Source: Aegilops tauschii subsp. strangulata (Eukaryota; Streptophyta; Magnoliopsida; Poales; Poaceae). From it: a DNA stretch of 64,000 nucleotides. The stretch's first letter is position 1; each line of letters begins with the position of its first letter. Under the pieces are notes generated by a model. The model was not told where the DNA came from and made no database searches. It was given only the letters and a program-made list of their open reading frames with translations. Both the position numbers and the translations under genes were made by a program. The stretch is from assembly GCF_002575655.3 (NCBI RefSeq), contig NC_053040.3:155683148-155747147 (forward strand). The letters are read 5' to 3'. This document shows positions 43,578 through 55,637 of this stretch, piece by piece.

Positions 43578-46403
43578 TTGGCAAGATTTTCTTGTGCTAC
43601 ACAGTTTTTCTCATGGGTTTTGCAAATAATACCCCAGACTGGAAAAATGTCTCGCCCGTGGACTCGCTCCATGCCCAATCAGCCAGAAGAGGCTTACGGG
43701 ACACAGACCAGCAACAATTTCACTCAGGGTCAGTCCAGCCAACCAGACAGCGAAGCAGCACTGTCTCAAGTATGCCGTCTCTTCGAGCAAAGCCAGCAAC
43801 AACACCAAGAGATGATGAATCATGTCATCAATATGGGAAACCACCGTGAACCCTATCAACCCCATTCCAAGTTATCTGAGTTACAGAAGACTCGCCCCTC
43901 AACTTTTGCTCACACCGACAGACCGCTGGAAGCCGATGATTGGCTTCGTGAGATTGAAAGGAAACTGATTATTGCTCAGTGCTCAGATCATGAGAAGGTG
44001 CTTTATGCACCGCACTACCTTACTGGAGCAGCCGCAGCATGGTGGGAAAACTTCCTACACATGCATCCCAGGGAACACAACATCACCTGGGAAGAGTTCA
44101 AGGAAGGCTTCCGTGGGGCACACATCCCCAGGAGCATCCTAAAGATCAAGAAGAGAGAGTTTGATGACCTGAAGCAGAGAGGCATGTCAGGAACAGAGTA
44201 CTATGGTCAGTTCACCCAGCTGTCTCGTTATGCCTACGACGAGCACATGACAGAAAACAAGAAGATGGAAAAATTCCTGGACGGCCTGGCACCAGCGTTA
44301 AGATGCCAACTGATCGTGCACACCTTTCCGGATTTTAAGACGCTGGTAGACAAGGCCATCACCTTGGAGAATGAGCGCCGTAGTCTAGAAGATATCCGTA
44401 AGCGGAAGAGGGACAAGACGACTCTTGCCCGCAGCAACCGAGGCAAGACTGAGGTCCCAAGGACAGACGCAAGGAGATCCACGACCACTGAGCCAAGGCC
44501 CGTCGGACAGTTTCATGCCAGGGACAAGGAGTTCACATACCGTCCAGGGGTCACCTGCTATGCTTGTGGTCAACAAGGGCATTATGCTAAACAGTGTCCG
44601 AAGCCGAGAGACTCGGCACCCAAGCCGAACAATAGTGGGAACAATCCAGCCCCCAAGCGCAACAACTTCAACCCCAGCAACAACCACAGGAAGGGTCACC
44701 TGAACCATGTGACCAGGGAAGAAGCGCAGAGTGCCCCAAACATCGTGCTCGGTACGTTCCCTGTCAACACAGTACCTGCCACGGTTTTGTTTGATTCTGG
44801 AGCTTCCCATTCGTTCGTTTCGAAGAGTTTTGTTTCGCAACACGGTTTTCTGATACTTCCCTTGGAAAAATCTATGATCATCAAGTCCCCCGGAAATAAG
44901 CAAATCACCCAAGGTTACTGCCAAGGAGTGGTCATTGAGTTCGAAGGACTACAATTCCACGCGAACCTCGTCGTGTTGGAAAGTAAAGGACTGGATGTCA
45001 TTTTAGGGATGGACTGGTTGACCACCAACAAAGGATTCATCGACTGTTTCAATCGGACAGTGATTCTCACTCACCATCACGGCAAGACTATAAGAGTTTC
45101 CGCTCAAGAAAGGCCACGATCACAGAAACCAAAACTGAACAAAATGGACATTGCAGAACTGAGAAAAGTCCCAATGGTATGCGAGTTCCCTGATGTGTTC
45201 CCGGAAGAACTACCAGGCATGCCACCAGACCGAGAGATAGAATTCAGCATTGAACTAGCACCTGGCACCGCCCCCATCTATAAAAAGCCATATAGAATGG
45301 CACCCTCAGAATTGGTGGAGTTGAAGAAGCAGATAAAGGAATTGTTGGACAAAGGATTTATTCGAGCCAGCTCCTCACCTTGGGGTTCGCCTGTGTTGTT
45401 TGCCAAAAAGAAGGATGGGACACCGAGGCTGTGCATAGACTATCGAGCCCTCAATATGGTCACCATCAAAAACAAATATCCGATGCCACGAATAAATGAT
45501 TTGTTTGACCAGCTCGCACAGGCCAAGGTATTCTCAAAAATTGATTTGAGATCGGGATATCACCAATTGAAGGTACGGACGGAAGATATTCCCAAGACAG
45601 CTTTCACTTCCAGATATGGGTTATACGAGTTTACAGTGATGCCATTTGGACTAACGAACGCCCCCGCATATTTCGTCCACCTCATGAACAAAGTGTTCAT
45701 GAAATTCATGGACAAATTTGTAGTGGTATTCATTGACGATATTCTGGTTTACTCGAGGACACCAGAAGAGCATGATGAGCACCTCATAATTGTTTTGGGA
45801 GAATTAAGGAAACATCAGTTGTATGCCAAATTTAGCAAGTGCGAATTTTGGCTAAGACAAGTTGGTTTCTTAGGCCATATACTGAACCAAGAAGGCGTGG
45901 CCGTAGACCCAGAAAAAGTCAAGGCCATACTAGACTGGAAGCCACCCACCAATGTTGTAGATGTGCGGAGTTTCCTAGGAATGGCCGGATATTACAGGAG
46001 ATTTATTGAAGATTTCTCCACGGTGGCAAAACCTATAACACAGTTACTCAAGAAGGACAAGAAATTTGTATGGACGGAAGCATGTGAGCAGAGCTTCCAA
46101 GAACTCAAGAAGAAGCTGACAACCGCACCGGTCTTAACTGTGCCAGACATACACAAGAGCTTTGAAGTGTATTGTGACGCGTCCCGAAAAGGTCTCAGAT
46201 GTGTGCTAATGCAGGATGGCAAAGTTGTCGCATATGCCTCCAGGCAGCTGCGAAAACATGAGGAAAATTACCCAACACATGACCTGGAGCTAGCAGCAGT
46301 ATACATGCACTCAAGGAGTGGAGGCACTTTCTGTTGGGAAATCGCTGTGAAATATATACGAACCATAAGAGCCTCAAATATATTTTCACACAGCCAGAGC
46401 TGA
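43578..46403 (+). CDS. G3 Gag-protease-RT-RNase H polyprotein (ends at a frameshift)
   Basis: A 941-residue frame; the likely start is the internal ATG 43647 ([12 protein letters not shown]). Gag core at residues 120-280 ([37 protein letters not shown]); zinc knuckle [14 protein letters not shown] at 327-340; protease [11 protein letters not shown] with D-S-G at 406-408 and ILGMDWL; RT from about 590 ([20 protein letters not shown]) with active-site FIDD at 718-721; RNase H from 860 (YCDASRKGL). A single-base loss near 46300 throws the RNase H out of frame, and the ORF ends in 30 unrelated residues. Otherwise open, consistent with recent insertion. Confidence 0.88.
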   Translation: MARFSCATQFFSWVLQIIPQTGKMSRPWTRSMPNQPEEAYGTQTSNNFTQGQSSQPDSEAALSQVCRLFEQSQQQHQEMMNHVINMGNHREPYQPHSKLSELQKTRPSTFAHTDRPLEADDWLREIERKLIIAQCSDHEKVLYAPHYLTGAAAAWWENFLHMHPREHNITWEEFKEGFRGAHIPRSILKIKKREFDDLKQRGMSGTEYYGQFTQLSRYAYDEHMTENKKMEKFLDGLAPALRCQLIVHTFPDFKTLVDKAITLENERRSLEDIRKRKRDKTTLARSNRGKTEVPRTDARRSTTTEPRPVGQFHARDKEFTYRPGVTCYACGQQGHYAKQCPKPRDSAPKPNNSGNNPAPKRNNFNPSNNHRKGHLNHVTREEAQSAPNIVLGTFPVNTVPATVLFDSGASHSFVSKSFVSQHGFLILPLEKSMIIKSPGNKQITQGYCQGVVIEFEGLQFHANLVVLESKGLDVILGMDWLTTNKGFIDCFNRTVILTHHHGKTIRVSAQERPRSQKPKLNKMDIAELRKVPMVCEFPDVFPEELPGMPPDREIEFSIELAPGTAPIYKKPYRMAPSELVELKKQIKELLDKGFIRASSSPWGSPVLFAKKKDGTPRLCIDYRALNMVTIKNKYPMPRINDLFDQLAQAKVFSKIDLRSGYHQLKVRTEDIPKTAFTSRYGLYEFTVMPFGLTNAPAYFVHLMNKVFMKFMDKFVVVFIDDILVYSRTPEEHDEHLIIVLGELRKHQLYAKFSKCEFWLRQVGFLGHILNQEGVAVDPEKVKAILDWKPPTNVVDVRSFLGMAGYYRRFIEDFSTVAKPITQLLKKDKKFVWTEACEQSFQELKKKLTTAPVLTVPDIHKSFEVYCDASRKGLRCVLMQDGKVVAYASRQLRKHEENYPTHDLELAAVYMHSRSGGTFCWEIAVKYIRTIRASNIFSHSQS

Positions 46404-48088
46404 ATTTACGCCAACGACGCTGGTTGGAACTGGTCAAGGACTATGACGTCGGTATTCACTACCACCCAGGGAAAGCAAATGTAGTGGCCGATGCCCTTAG
46501 TCGAAACCCCAGCCCGGACAGTGACGGTCAGCAAATTTTGAGGCCTGAGTTTCAGCGAGAGTTCACTCGGCTCAACATGATGTTAGTCTCTGAGGGCACC
46601 GTATCGAACCTGGAGATACAACCCACCCTAGTGGAACAAATCAAGAAGGCTCAACAAGGACATCCCAGTATCGAAGGCATAAAGAAGAAAATGAACCTTA
46701 GTAAGACTTCAGAATTCGTCACGGACAGTGAAGGAACATTATGGTACCGGGACAGGCTTTGCGTACCCAACATTGAGGAACTCAAGCAACAGATCTTGAC
46801 GGAAAGCCACACTGCCCCATACTCGATCCATCCTGGAGGAACCAAAATGTACAAGGACATCCAGGAAAGATTTTGGTGGCACGGTATGAAAAGAGATATA
46901 GCCACATTCATCGCTTGTTGCGATTCATGTCAGCGCATCAAGGCCGAGCACCAAAAGCCAGCAGGGCTACTCCAGCCTAACAGGATACCGAAGTGGAAAT
47001 GGGACGAAATCGGAATGGACTTCATTGTCGGATTACCCCGATCACAACGCGGAAATGACGCCATATGGGTCATCACAGACCGACTAACCAAGGTTGCTCA
47101 TTTCATTCCCGTGAAGACTACCTACTCCACACAAAGACTGGCAAAACTTTATCTCTCCCGTATAGTTTGCTTGCACGGAGTCCCAAAGACTATAATATCA
47201 GACCGAGGCACCCAATTCGTCTCCAAATTTTGGGATCACCTACAACAAGCTCTGGGCACGCAACTGGCTTTCAGTACAGCATACCACCCTCAGACCGATG
47301 GACAAACAGAACGTGTAAACCAAATCCTAGAGGATATGCTAAGAGCCTGTGTGCTCACCTATGGATCCAGTTGGGAAGAGAGTTTGCCGTATGCCGAATT
47401 TGCTTACAACAACAGTTACCAAGCCAGCTTGCAAATGGCACCCTTTGAAGCGTTGTACGGACGAAGATGTCGTACCCCTCTGAATTGGTCAGAAATAGGT
47501 GACAGCCGTATCTTCGGCCCAGACATGCTTAAAGAGGCCGAGGAGAAAGTTAAACAAATCAGGGACAGACTCAAGACAGCACAAAGCCGACAAAAGAGCT
47601 ACTATGATCAGAAGCACCGTGAGGTCAGCTTTGAACCCGGTGATTCCGTATACCTCCGCGTATCTCCTATGAGGGGTCTGCAATGGTTCAAAATTAAGGG
47701 GAAGCTAGCCCCAAGGTTTATTGGACCATTTTGTGTAAAGGCACGAAGAGGCACGGTGGCCTACCAACTAGACCTCCCCAAGGAGCTGTCAGACGTCCAT
47801 GACGTGTTCCACGTCTCACAGTTAAGAAAATGTGTGAGCAACCCAGAAAAACATGTACCTCATGAGGACATTGATATGCAACCAGATCTCACCTACAGAG
47901 AAAGGCCAGTAAAGATTTTAGAAGAGTCTGAATGGAGGACCCGTCAGAAAACGACAAGATTTTTCAAGGTTCAGTGGAGCAACCACACTGAGGATGAAGC
48001 TACATGGGAAAGGGAAGATTTCCTTCGAGCAGAGTATCCACATCTGTTTGAGGATCAGCAGAAATCTCGAGGACGAGATTTTTCCTAA
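46334..48088 (+). CDS. G3 RNase H end, integrase and chromodomain
   Basis: Continues pol in the next frame after the shift near 46300; the listed ATG is only the first in frame. RNase H end ([16 protein letters not shown]), integrase zinc finger H159-H166-C196-C199, catalytic D229 (IGMDF), D290 (SDRGTQF) and E326 (QTERVNQ), with 35 residues between D290 and E326 as required. GPY/F-type C-terminus ([20 protein letters not shown]) and a chromodomain at about 523-575 ([28 protein letters not shown]). The chromodomain steers integration to marked chromatin in chromoviruses. Ends at TAA 48086-48088, overlapping the PPT. Confidence 0.9.
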   Translation: MGNRCEIYTNHKSLKYIFTQPELNLRQRRWLELVKDYDVGIHYHPGKANVVADALSRNPSPDSDGQQILRPEFQREFTRLNMMLVSEGTVSNLEIQPTLVEQIKKAQQGHPSIEGIKKKMNLSKTSEFVTDSEGTLWYRDRLCVPNIEELKQQILTESHTAPYSIHPGGTKMYKDIQERFWWHGMKRDIATFIACCDSCQRIKAEHQKPAGLLQPNRIPKWKWDEIGMDFIVGLPRSQRGNDAIWVITDRLTKVAHFIPVKTTYSTQRLAKLYLSRIVCLHGVPKTIISDRGTQFVSKFWDHLQQALGTQLAFSTAYHPQTDGQTERVNQILEDMLRACVLTYGSSWEESLPYAEFAYNNSYQASLQMAPFEALYGRRCRTPLNWSEIGDSRIFGPDMLKEAEEKVKQIRDRLKTAQSRQKSYYDQKHREVSFEPGDSVYLRVSPMRGLQWFKIKGKLAPRFIGPFCVKARRGTVAYQLDLPKELSDVHDVFHVSQLRKCVSNPEKHVPHEDIDMQPDLTYRERPVKILEESEWRTRQKTTRFFKVQWSNHTEDEATWEREDFLRAEYPHLFEDQQKSRGRDFS

Positions 48089-48100
48089 GGGGGTAGGTGT
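48086..48100 (+). other. Polypurine tract of G3
   Basis: TAAGGGGGTAGGTGT directly before the 3' LTR, the plus-strand primer site. Confidence 0.75.
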
Positions 48101-51100
48101 TGTGACACCCAAGTTTTTATTTGGATTTTTCAAAAGATTTTATTTGACTTGAGGGAGGTGATTTAAATTTTTCTTCAAGAGAACTCTCCCTCTCAAATAT
48201 TTTTTTTCTTTATGGAAAAAGTTTTATGTGGATTCACCCAAGATCTGTCTTTGATCTTGGAGGTTCTTGCTTTTCATTTGAACTCAAGACAAAATACTTT
48301 TCACTTGGGAAAATAACTTTTGAAAACCTTTTTGAATTTTTGCACTATGGCTTTTGGAAAGTCCTTTGCCACTTTCAACAATTCCTTCTTGCCATGACCC
48401 TAGTGCAAATGCTCTCTCCTAACCCTTCCCTCACCATTGGATCATGTGTTACACCAAATCCAGCAAGTTGAACCTCCCCATGTATCTATTTCCATTCAAA
48501 TTATATTCAAACAAATTTCTGTCCTCTATTCTACCACTTGGAGATTTACAAAGGAACTCCATTTTCTGTTTTGATTTTTGTCCCCAAACCAACTCTCCTC
48601 CCTGGTCCCTTGTACCCTCAACCTAGAACCATGAAGATCCATTGGTCTTCAGTTCAAAATTTTCAAACTACACTTGCTGCAAGTTTGGACCAGATTTGCC
48701 AAATTTGGTGAAATTCATTCCAAACCTTCTCCAAAAATTCCAAGTAAAATCAGGCAGCCTCTGGGTGCATTGAGTGGTCATCTCACCAAGTTACAGCTCC
48801 AGAAAAATTTATCTCATGGCCAAAACCTCCTGTCGAATACCTGCAGTGCATGGTCATTGTCAAGTTCAGAGTTCAGAGATTCAGTCAAGTGGCTGCTGTC
48901 GTTTTCTTCAGAAGCGGACGTCCATCTCGCCAGTGCCACCGCGTCGCCTTGCTCCTCATCCCCGCCCTCTTGTTCCTGCACCGCACGAACGCCTGGCGCC
49001 TTGCGGGCGTCGGTGACGAGCCGCAGAAGGTGCGCCGCCCCGTGACCGACGCCGGCGGCGGCTTTGTGGACGCCAGCAGGAGACACGGCGCCGACGACGC
49101 CACCCAGCGCCGCCCAAACCACTGGAGCTCGCCGCGTGGCCTTCCACTCCCCCGAACGCGCTACCGCTCTCGTCGTGAAACGCAGGGCGCGGAGCGCGCT
49201 CTCTGCCGCCGTTGAGCCCGTGCGGTCACCTCACCGTGGACCGATGCCATTACACCAAGACCGACCCCGTTTAGCTGCAAAATGAGTCCAGTAACCTCCA
49301 CTGATGTTGCCCGGCCGCTCAAACCCCCTGCCAATCCACTGCTCCGCTGTAATCGCTCGCCGGAGATTCTCCATTCACGGCCACCCCGTCGATCTGCCTA
49401 TAAATAGAGGCCCCGAGCTTCAACTCGAGCACCCACCAGCACTGCACTCCCCCTAGAGCACGCCGAGCCACTGGAAGAGCCCCGAGGAGGTCTCCTTCCT
49501 CGACTCCGGCCGCCGCGACCCGCCCCGGGATCCAGCCCGATTCGCCCCCGTGTGTGCTCCTCCACCTCCATTCTCTTGCCAGTAGCTTCACCTTGCATCA
49601 CTCGTTCTGACCCGCGCCTCAATTCGTAGTTTGCAGCCCTCCACCGGAGTTCCCCATCCTCACCCGAGCCGCCGTCCGCCGGAGAAAGTGTCGCCGTCGA
49701 CGTAGTGCTCCCCGTTGGACGAGTCCACCACCCACCGACGCGGAAGAGGACGCTGAAGCTCTTGGTACCCTCCGTTCCTCCTAACTCGCCGTGGTTCGAC
49801 GCCGGCGTCCACCGCAGTCTTCGGGCGCCGGCGAGCTTTTCAAACCTGACATGTGGACCCCGCATGTCAGCCTCTGTTCTTTTATTCGCAAACCGTTTTC
49901 TGTTGGCGCCTTCGGGCAGAATACGTTTTCTCCTTTGCGCTTGCGCATTCCCAGCCGAAGCGTTTTCTGTTTTCTCAGTTAAAACCCTGGAACTTTTCTG
50001 TTTCATTACACATAAGTCCCTGGACAGAAACCTTTATAACTTTTTAATAAAAAGGTATTTTTGAGTGATTCTTTTTCTGACAATCTTCAAATTTTGTCTA
50101 GTTTTTTATGGTATTTATTTGAATTTTTTGGAAAAGTCTCTGTGTATGTGTTGGTTTTCATGTTAGTACCCGTTTCGTGATTGCCGTAGGTTCCGGGGGA
50201 GGTGACGGAGCCGCGAACTTTGCCGAGCTAGACTCCGACTTCTCCGAACCAGGCAAGCATGTTTTGAACATTTGATATGACAGATGTTTTACATGTTCAC
50301 GTGAGAGTTTGTGCGTGGCATATGAGTGTCGGTAAATACCTCGTTGCTTGTAAGGCAACGACCCGGTTGTTCCAAAGTTGCGATGACCTCTGATGAGAGG
50401 TGGCCTAATCATGTGGTGACATGAAGGGCAGCAAGGTGGTACTGTTGTAGCATGCCAGCCTTGCGTCATCCGACTCTCTTCGACGTTAACGTGGTTGGAG
50501 CCACGTTATCGATCTTTTTCCGCATGTTCCGAAGTTGCGATGATCTCTGATGAGAGATGGCCAAATCATGTGGTGACATGAATGGCAGCAAGGTGGTACT
50601 GTTGTAGCATGCCAGCCTTGCGACATCCGACTTTCTCCGACGTTAACGTGGTTGGAGCCGCGTTACCGTTCTTTCCCCTTTCCGTGCTACCACATGTCTC
50701 ATTGCCAGGATGCGGTTTAGTAAGTTGGTAACCTCTTTCCGTGTACACACCAAACAGAGAGGCCGGAATGATGGTACCTTGGCCCAGGATTAAAGCCAGT
50801 CATTCGGTCAGGGGGCATGGGTGTTTCCGGTTGGGACCGAGAGGGGGGGCACCCCCTTATAGCGCGCGTATAGAAATTTGATCCCATGCTACGCGAGGTT
50901 GTAGCCTCCCCGTCTCAAGGTTTTTCTTGAAAGTTGCCGAGGGTGATCCCTGGCTTCGGATGGTTGAATTGGGTGTGTACTGGTTAGACGTGTTTCTTCC
51001 AAAACACCGTAGACGGAACTAGTCCCCGTGACTACTGAAATCCGTTGGCTGTGGTCAAGTACAAACTCTGCAGAGTCAATTCTTTCCAAATCATCGTACC

Positions 51101-52255
51101 CATGATCAAGCAGTGTAAGAATTATATCCATATCTATCTGTGTGACAAAACTTGCCCCGGTGAACAAGCTCAAGTGGTAAATCCAGATTTATTGTTATTC
51201 CTGTGGATGGACTAACTTTATTTTTGTCTCATGCCTGTGATAATTTATGTTCCCAAACTATTGTATTAATGAGTTGTGATATAAGCCCTTTATGTGATGT
51301 CGCGCAGACGTCCGACTGTGGCGTGTACTTGTTTTAAATATAAGCCCTTTATGTGATGTCGCTCAGACGTCCGACTGCGGCATGCACTGTCTATTATTTT
51401 CTGTTATAAGCCCTTTATGTGGTGTCGCCCCGACGCCCAACTGTGGCATTATTGTTCCGCATTTTCCGCTCGAGGAGTCTTTTAGACACTCGTTTGGCAC
51501 CCACATTAATATTCCGCATTTTCCGCTCGAGGAGTCTTTCAGACACTCGTTTGGCACCCGCATTAATATTCTGCATTTTCCGCTTGAGGAGTCTTTCAGA
51601 CACTCGTTTGGCACCCGCATTAATATTCCGCATTTTCCGCTCGAGGAGTCTTTCAGACACTCGCTTGGCACCCAGTATTTATTACCGTTATGTCTAATCG
51701 CACCAGTTAACTTGTTCATATGCTTCATGTGTACATTTGTTATATCTTATGTCCGAACTGTCTTGCGAGTACTTTCATAGTGCTCACCTGGCTTGTTGAT
51801 TTGGCCAGATGTTGACGAAGGCGATCTCTTGGATGAAGAGTTTGATAGCGCGTCTGATGCCTAGAGGAGTCCCAGTCTGTCCTGCGCGATCCCGGATATT
51901 GGTCACTTGTATTGTATACGCTTCCGCCACCCGCAATAAGTCTTCTCAAGCCTCACTCCGACGCTCGAAGAGCTGTAGTCTTCTGGAATCATATCACTCG
52001 CTTCGTGGTGATATTTCCACCACCGTTATTATCGTGAGTTAGTAGTTGCCACCCTATCCGCCGTTTTGTTTTAGCGGCGCGCATGTAATAAATTGTTGGG
52101 CAGTCTCTGCTCAACCTTGTATTATATTTAGTACTCCTGGTATTTTTCTTCTATGACCAAGATATTGTCTACCAGTGAGAAGGAATTCTTCCTCGCTGGT
52201 CCGTAAAAGGGATTGGTCTCTCAATAATTATTTTATTGAAAAACCGGTCGTGACA
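48101..52255 (+). repeat. 3' LTR of G3
   Basis: 4155 bp. TATA box at 49399-49406, 159-bp pair from about 50368, 57-bp array at 51457-51672. It has 16 bp (GCGCGTCTGATGCCTA, about 51848-51863) that the 5' LTR lacks. Confidence 0.95.
51457..51672 (+). repeat. 57-bp tandem array in the G3 3' LTR
   Basis: Units at 51457, 51514, 51571 and 51628, same number as in the 5' LTR, each with a few private substitutions. Confidence 0.92.
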
Positions 52256-54833
52256 CCAGGCTTCCCTTGCACCTTGTCGGCAGGCTGATATCTTCCATAA
52301 TCGGAAGCGCCGCCGCGCTCCCCTGAGCATCTCTACAAGCTCCCCCATGCCTCCTAGCAGGGAGGCGGATGGCCACAAGGCTTGGGCAATGCCCTGCATC
52401 ACCTGCCGTACTTGTTCGTGCAGTTGTGAGAGCTCTGGCAGAAGATCACCCGCAGACCCGGGCATCTCCTCCGCGGGACGACCCGTCAGCATACGTACAG
52501 ATATAACTCTGTTAGCCGGTTTCTTCGCCGAACTCTATAAAAGTTCGTTCAAGCACTTACTAAAAATGCCGCGTCGAATCCTCTTATTCTCCTTTACAGA
52601 GTCAGCAAGCTGGGCTCGAACATCTTTCAGTTCAACGCCCAGCCGGGTATTGGCATCTTGGAGATCGTTTTTCTCCTGCCTAACCTGCATAAACACGCGC
52701 TCGCCAGCCTTTAGCTGTCGTTGAGGATGTTGCTCATCCCCCCACACGACCTCCGGATTCACTCCGGGGTCATCTGCAGAATCTATTGTTAGATTTGCAT
52801 GCATGCCGAATACTAACTGGTACATGTCATTCTTTTCGATAGAAACAAGTGTTACTAGATGGGGCCTTCTCGGACTCCTTCATTGCGGCAACTTCGGCCC
52901 ATAGCTGGGCTTTGCACTCCTCCAGCTCTTGAGACAACTGGGTATTCTTCTCAATAAGAACCTACGCAAACAATGATCCTTAAATCAGTTGTGCCAACTG
53001 TTTCAAGTCTCAGTGGCTACTGATATACATAATTATTAGATTTTCTTACCCGTATATCCTTTACATACTAGTCCGTGGCTCTGGCAAGACCATTTTGAGC
53101 AGCTCGGATGTACGCGTCTCCTGAGTTGAAGGCATCGAACACCTCTTGAGAGAAACAAGCATCGCGGAGTACGGCCCGGCGACGCATGTGATTCATGGCA
53201 CTCTCCACTTCAGAATTCGTAGCGGACAGCCTATCCGCATCCTCTATAGGATGAACATCCGGTGTTGGCCCCACATTAGCATCTGCCTCTAAGTCCGACT
53301 TTGTAGCTCGGCTGGTGGAGGCGTGGCCGACAGGCTCTCCGGATAGGGTCCGGCGAGCATTTTTCCTGCTAGGAACCATGGACGTTATTATATTTTAAAA
53401 GACGACTACCACGGAGCGGGGTTCCTTTTCATACCTCTGCGACGACGTCTCAGTCCTGACCGCCTTCCTTTTGAGCCTACCCGGTTTTGGTGCCCCTTGT
53501 TGGTGAGTCACTGCGGGTTCGGCATGGCGTCCCGAGGACCTTCCCTGTAAGACAACATATGTGTGCGGTAGGTGAAGTGCAAAAAGGGATCCTTCTCGGA
53601 AGTTGGGACTCTGGTTTTACTTACATGCGATGCAGGGAGCAGTCCAGGATAATCGGCTATGATGGCCACCAAGGCACTGTCGCAACTTAATTGATAGAAC
53701 GTCCTGTCGATGAGCTCCACAAATGTGTCCGGATCTTCTTCGAGTCCGGGGTCAAGGGCCCGGTTAGGGTCCTCTGGTTGTGGAGACAGGCTGCCCTCAC
53801 AGCTTTTCGCAATTCCTGCTATGAAATAGCAAGGTAAATACTTATGACGAAGAATGCGGGAAGGTTCGGAGTAAAAAGTAGCAGCTCACCCAGTTCGGGG
53901 GCTTCTACATGGAGAATCCATCCCGTGGCTTAATGCAGATGAACTCCTCTTCCTCTCCTTTATATAAATTGGACAGTATTATTGCTAGAGCAGCGACGGA
54001 GTCCGGTCCCTTATGACCGCAGCGGGTAGCATCGTCTTCTCCATTGAAGTGCCACATGGGTTGTCCCCGATATTGAAGTGGCTGCACCCCACGCATTATA
54101 CATATTGACATAACCTCGATTATTGTCAATCCAGATTTGGCCAGCGTTTTTATCCGGCCCATCAGGTAAAGGACTTCTCCGTTATCTTCCTCCTGGGGGC
54201 TCCGAGGGCGCCAGCTGCGGCGTTTCTTCAAAGGGGCGTTGTCGAACTCAGGAAAGCCCATCCGAATAGGGTCCGCAAGGGGGACGTCCTCCATATAAAA
54301 CCACTCCGGAGGCTAGTCTTCGGATGTCTTCTTCGGAGTACCGGACAGATATCCGGTGCCGGCGATGCGCCATATCTCGGCTCCGCCCACTTGATATATT
54401 GACCCCTCCTGCGTACGTGGTACGAGGCAGAATAGCCTCTTCCATAGCTCAAAATGAGCTTCGCAGCCCAAAAATAGCTCGCAAAGGGCGACGTAGCCAG
54501 CGATGTGTAATATGGAGGCGGGAGTAAAGTTATGCAGCTGGAGACCGTAGAACTCCAGGAGCCGCGGAGAAACGGATGGATTGGAAATCAAAGCCCCCTT
54601 AATAAGTAAGGGACAAGGCATACCCGCTCCCCCATGGATGGGTTGGGAAAGCTCTCCGCTTGCTCCCCGCCGTTGTAAGTGGCAAGTCCGGCTCGAACGG
54701 GGACCATATACGCTGGAGGGAGAAATCCCTGGGTCTGTAACTCTACTAATTGGCTGTGGGGGACGGAACACTTCTTCCAATTGCTTGGCTTAGGACTACG
54801 GGAGCGAGAGGAGGAGCTGCGATGGCTGGCCAT
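52256..54833 (-). pseudogene. G1 antisense gene: Transposase_28-type domain and coiled coil
   Basis: Minus strand from ATG 54833 (MASHRSSSSRSRSPKPSNW). Transposase_28-type signature: QTQGFLPPAYMVPVR, VCLVPYLLRGL, then LLEFYGLQLHNFTPASILHIAGYVALCELFLG and HFELWKRLF. A TGA (near 54588) and a shift near 54565 break it, and a TAG at 54315-54313 follows. Later exons: acidic NGEVLYLMGRIKTLAKSGLT (54210), VELIDRTFYQLSCDSALVAIIADYPG (ends in GTAAGT near 53624), ARRTLSGEPVGHAS...RRRAVLRDACFSQEVFDAFNSGDAYIRAA (53379-53068), coiled coil MQVRQEKNDLQDANTRLGVELK (about 52700) and a C-terminal LREVR-like helix region (52492-52256). It is cut by G3 at 52256 and ends at 38051. Confidence 0.72.
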
Positions 54834-54918
54834 GATGGGATGGGCTTTTCCGGGCGCGCTCCGACGGATACTCGCTGCGGGAGGATGGTGTGTGATCTGG
54901 ATCTGAGGATCCTCGTCT

Positions 54919-54927
54919 CTTTAAATA
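54919..54927 (-). promoter_or_regulatory. TATA-like box for the G1 antisense gene
   Basis: Minus strand TATTTAAAG about 90 nt upstream of the antisense ATG (54833), similar in placement to the box at 31311-31317 in G2. Confidence 0.5.
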
Positions 54928-55161
54928 GACGATTTACTTACATGGTTAGGGTGGCAAGTGTAAAAATGTCCTGACTTCTCGCATTCACTCGACACATGGA
55001 GGATAGCCATTATTAGGCGCAGAAGCCAATGAGTGCAACATTCATGGGAAGCCGGACAGTACTTGACAGGTACTCAGAATTTGGAGAAGAACCCGCCTTG
55101 CAATGCTGAAGACAATCTGCGCGCTGGACTCATCGTCATTGAAGCCTGGTTCAGGGGCTAC
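54928..55161 (+). other. G1 end of internal region before 3' LTR
   Basis: No gene. The last 70 bp match G2 (31680-31752) closely and end GGGGCTAC, the likely purine tract. Confidence 0.6.
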
Positions 55162-55632
55162 TGAGGGAGTCCTGGATTAGGGGGTCCTCAAACTGCCGGA
55201 CTATATACTTTGGCCGGACTGTTGGACTATGAAGATACAAGATTGAAGACTTCGTCCCGTGTCCGGGTGGGACTCTCCTTGGCGTGGAAGGCAAGCTTGG
55301 CAATTCAGATCTGTAGATCTCCTCCCTTGTAACCGACTCTGTGTAACCCTAGCCCCCTCCGGTGTCTATATAAACCGGAGGGTTTAGTCTGTAGGACAAC
55401 AACAATCATAATCATAGGCTAGCTTCTAGGGTTTAGCCTCTACGATCTCGTGGTAGATCAACTCTTGTAATACTCATATCATCAAGATCAATCAAGCAGG
55501 AAGTAGGGTATTACCTCCATCGAGAGGGCCCGAACCTGGGTAAACATTGTGTCCCCCGCCTCCTGTTACCATCCGCCTTAGACGCACAGTTCGGGACCCC
55601 CTACCAGAGATCCGCCGGTTTTGACACCGACA
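55162..55632 (+). repeat. 3' LTR of G1
   Basis: 471 bp, TGAGGGAGTCC... to ...GACACCGACA. TATA box at 55367-55374. Followed by AGCAC. Confidence 0.93.
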
Positions 55633-55637
55633 AGCAC

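Larger units (their letters stand above)
38254..52255 (+). mobile_element. G3: Ty3/gypsy chromovirus with 4.1-kb LTRs (Tekay/Del-like)
   Basis: LTRs 38254-42390 (4137 bp) and 48101-52255 (4155 bp), TGTGACACCC... to ...GTGACA, with a perfect CCAGG duplication (38249-38253, 52256-52260) inside the last exon of the G1 antisense gene. Total 14.0 kb; interior 5.7 kb with PBS, an extra ORF, gag-pol with chromodomain, and PPT. The LTRs differ by about 1-1.5% by eye plus a 16-bp indel, making it one of the youngest elements here. I cannot assign a named Triticeae family. Confidence 0.95.
13887..55632 (+). mobile_element. G1: Tat-like Ty3/gypsy retrotransposon, split by G2 and G3
   Basis: LTRs 13887-14356 (470 bp) and 55162-55632 (471 bp) end TTTGACACCGACA and are flanked by a perfect AGCAC duplication (13882-13886, 55633-55637) inside the RT of C1. 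Without G2 and G3 it is about 10 kb. Order: LTR, gag start, [G2], gag remainder with a large deletion, PR-RT-RNH-IN, spacer, antisense gene cut by [G3], LTR. By eye the LTRs differ at about 15 positions (3%). The RT and second RNase H sequence style point to the Tat lineage. Confidence 0.95.
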
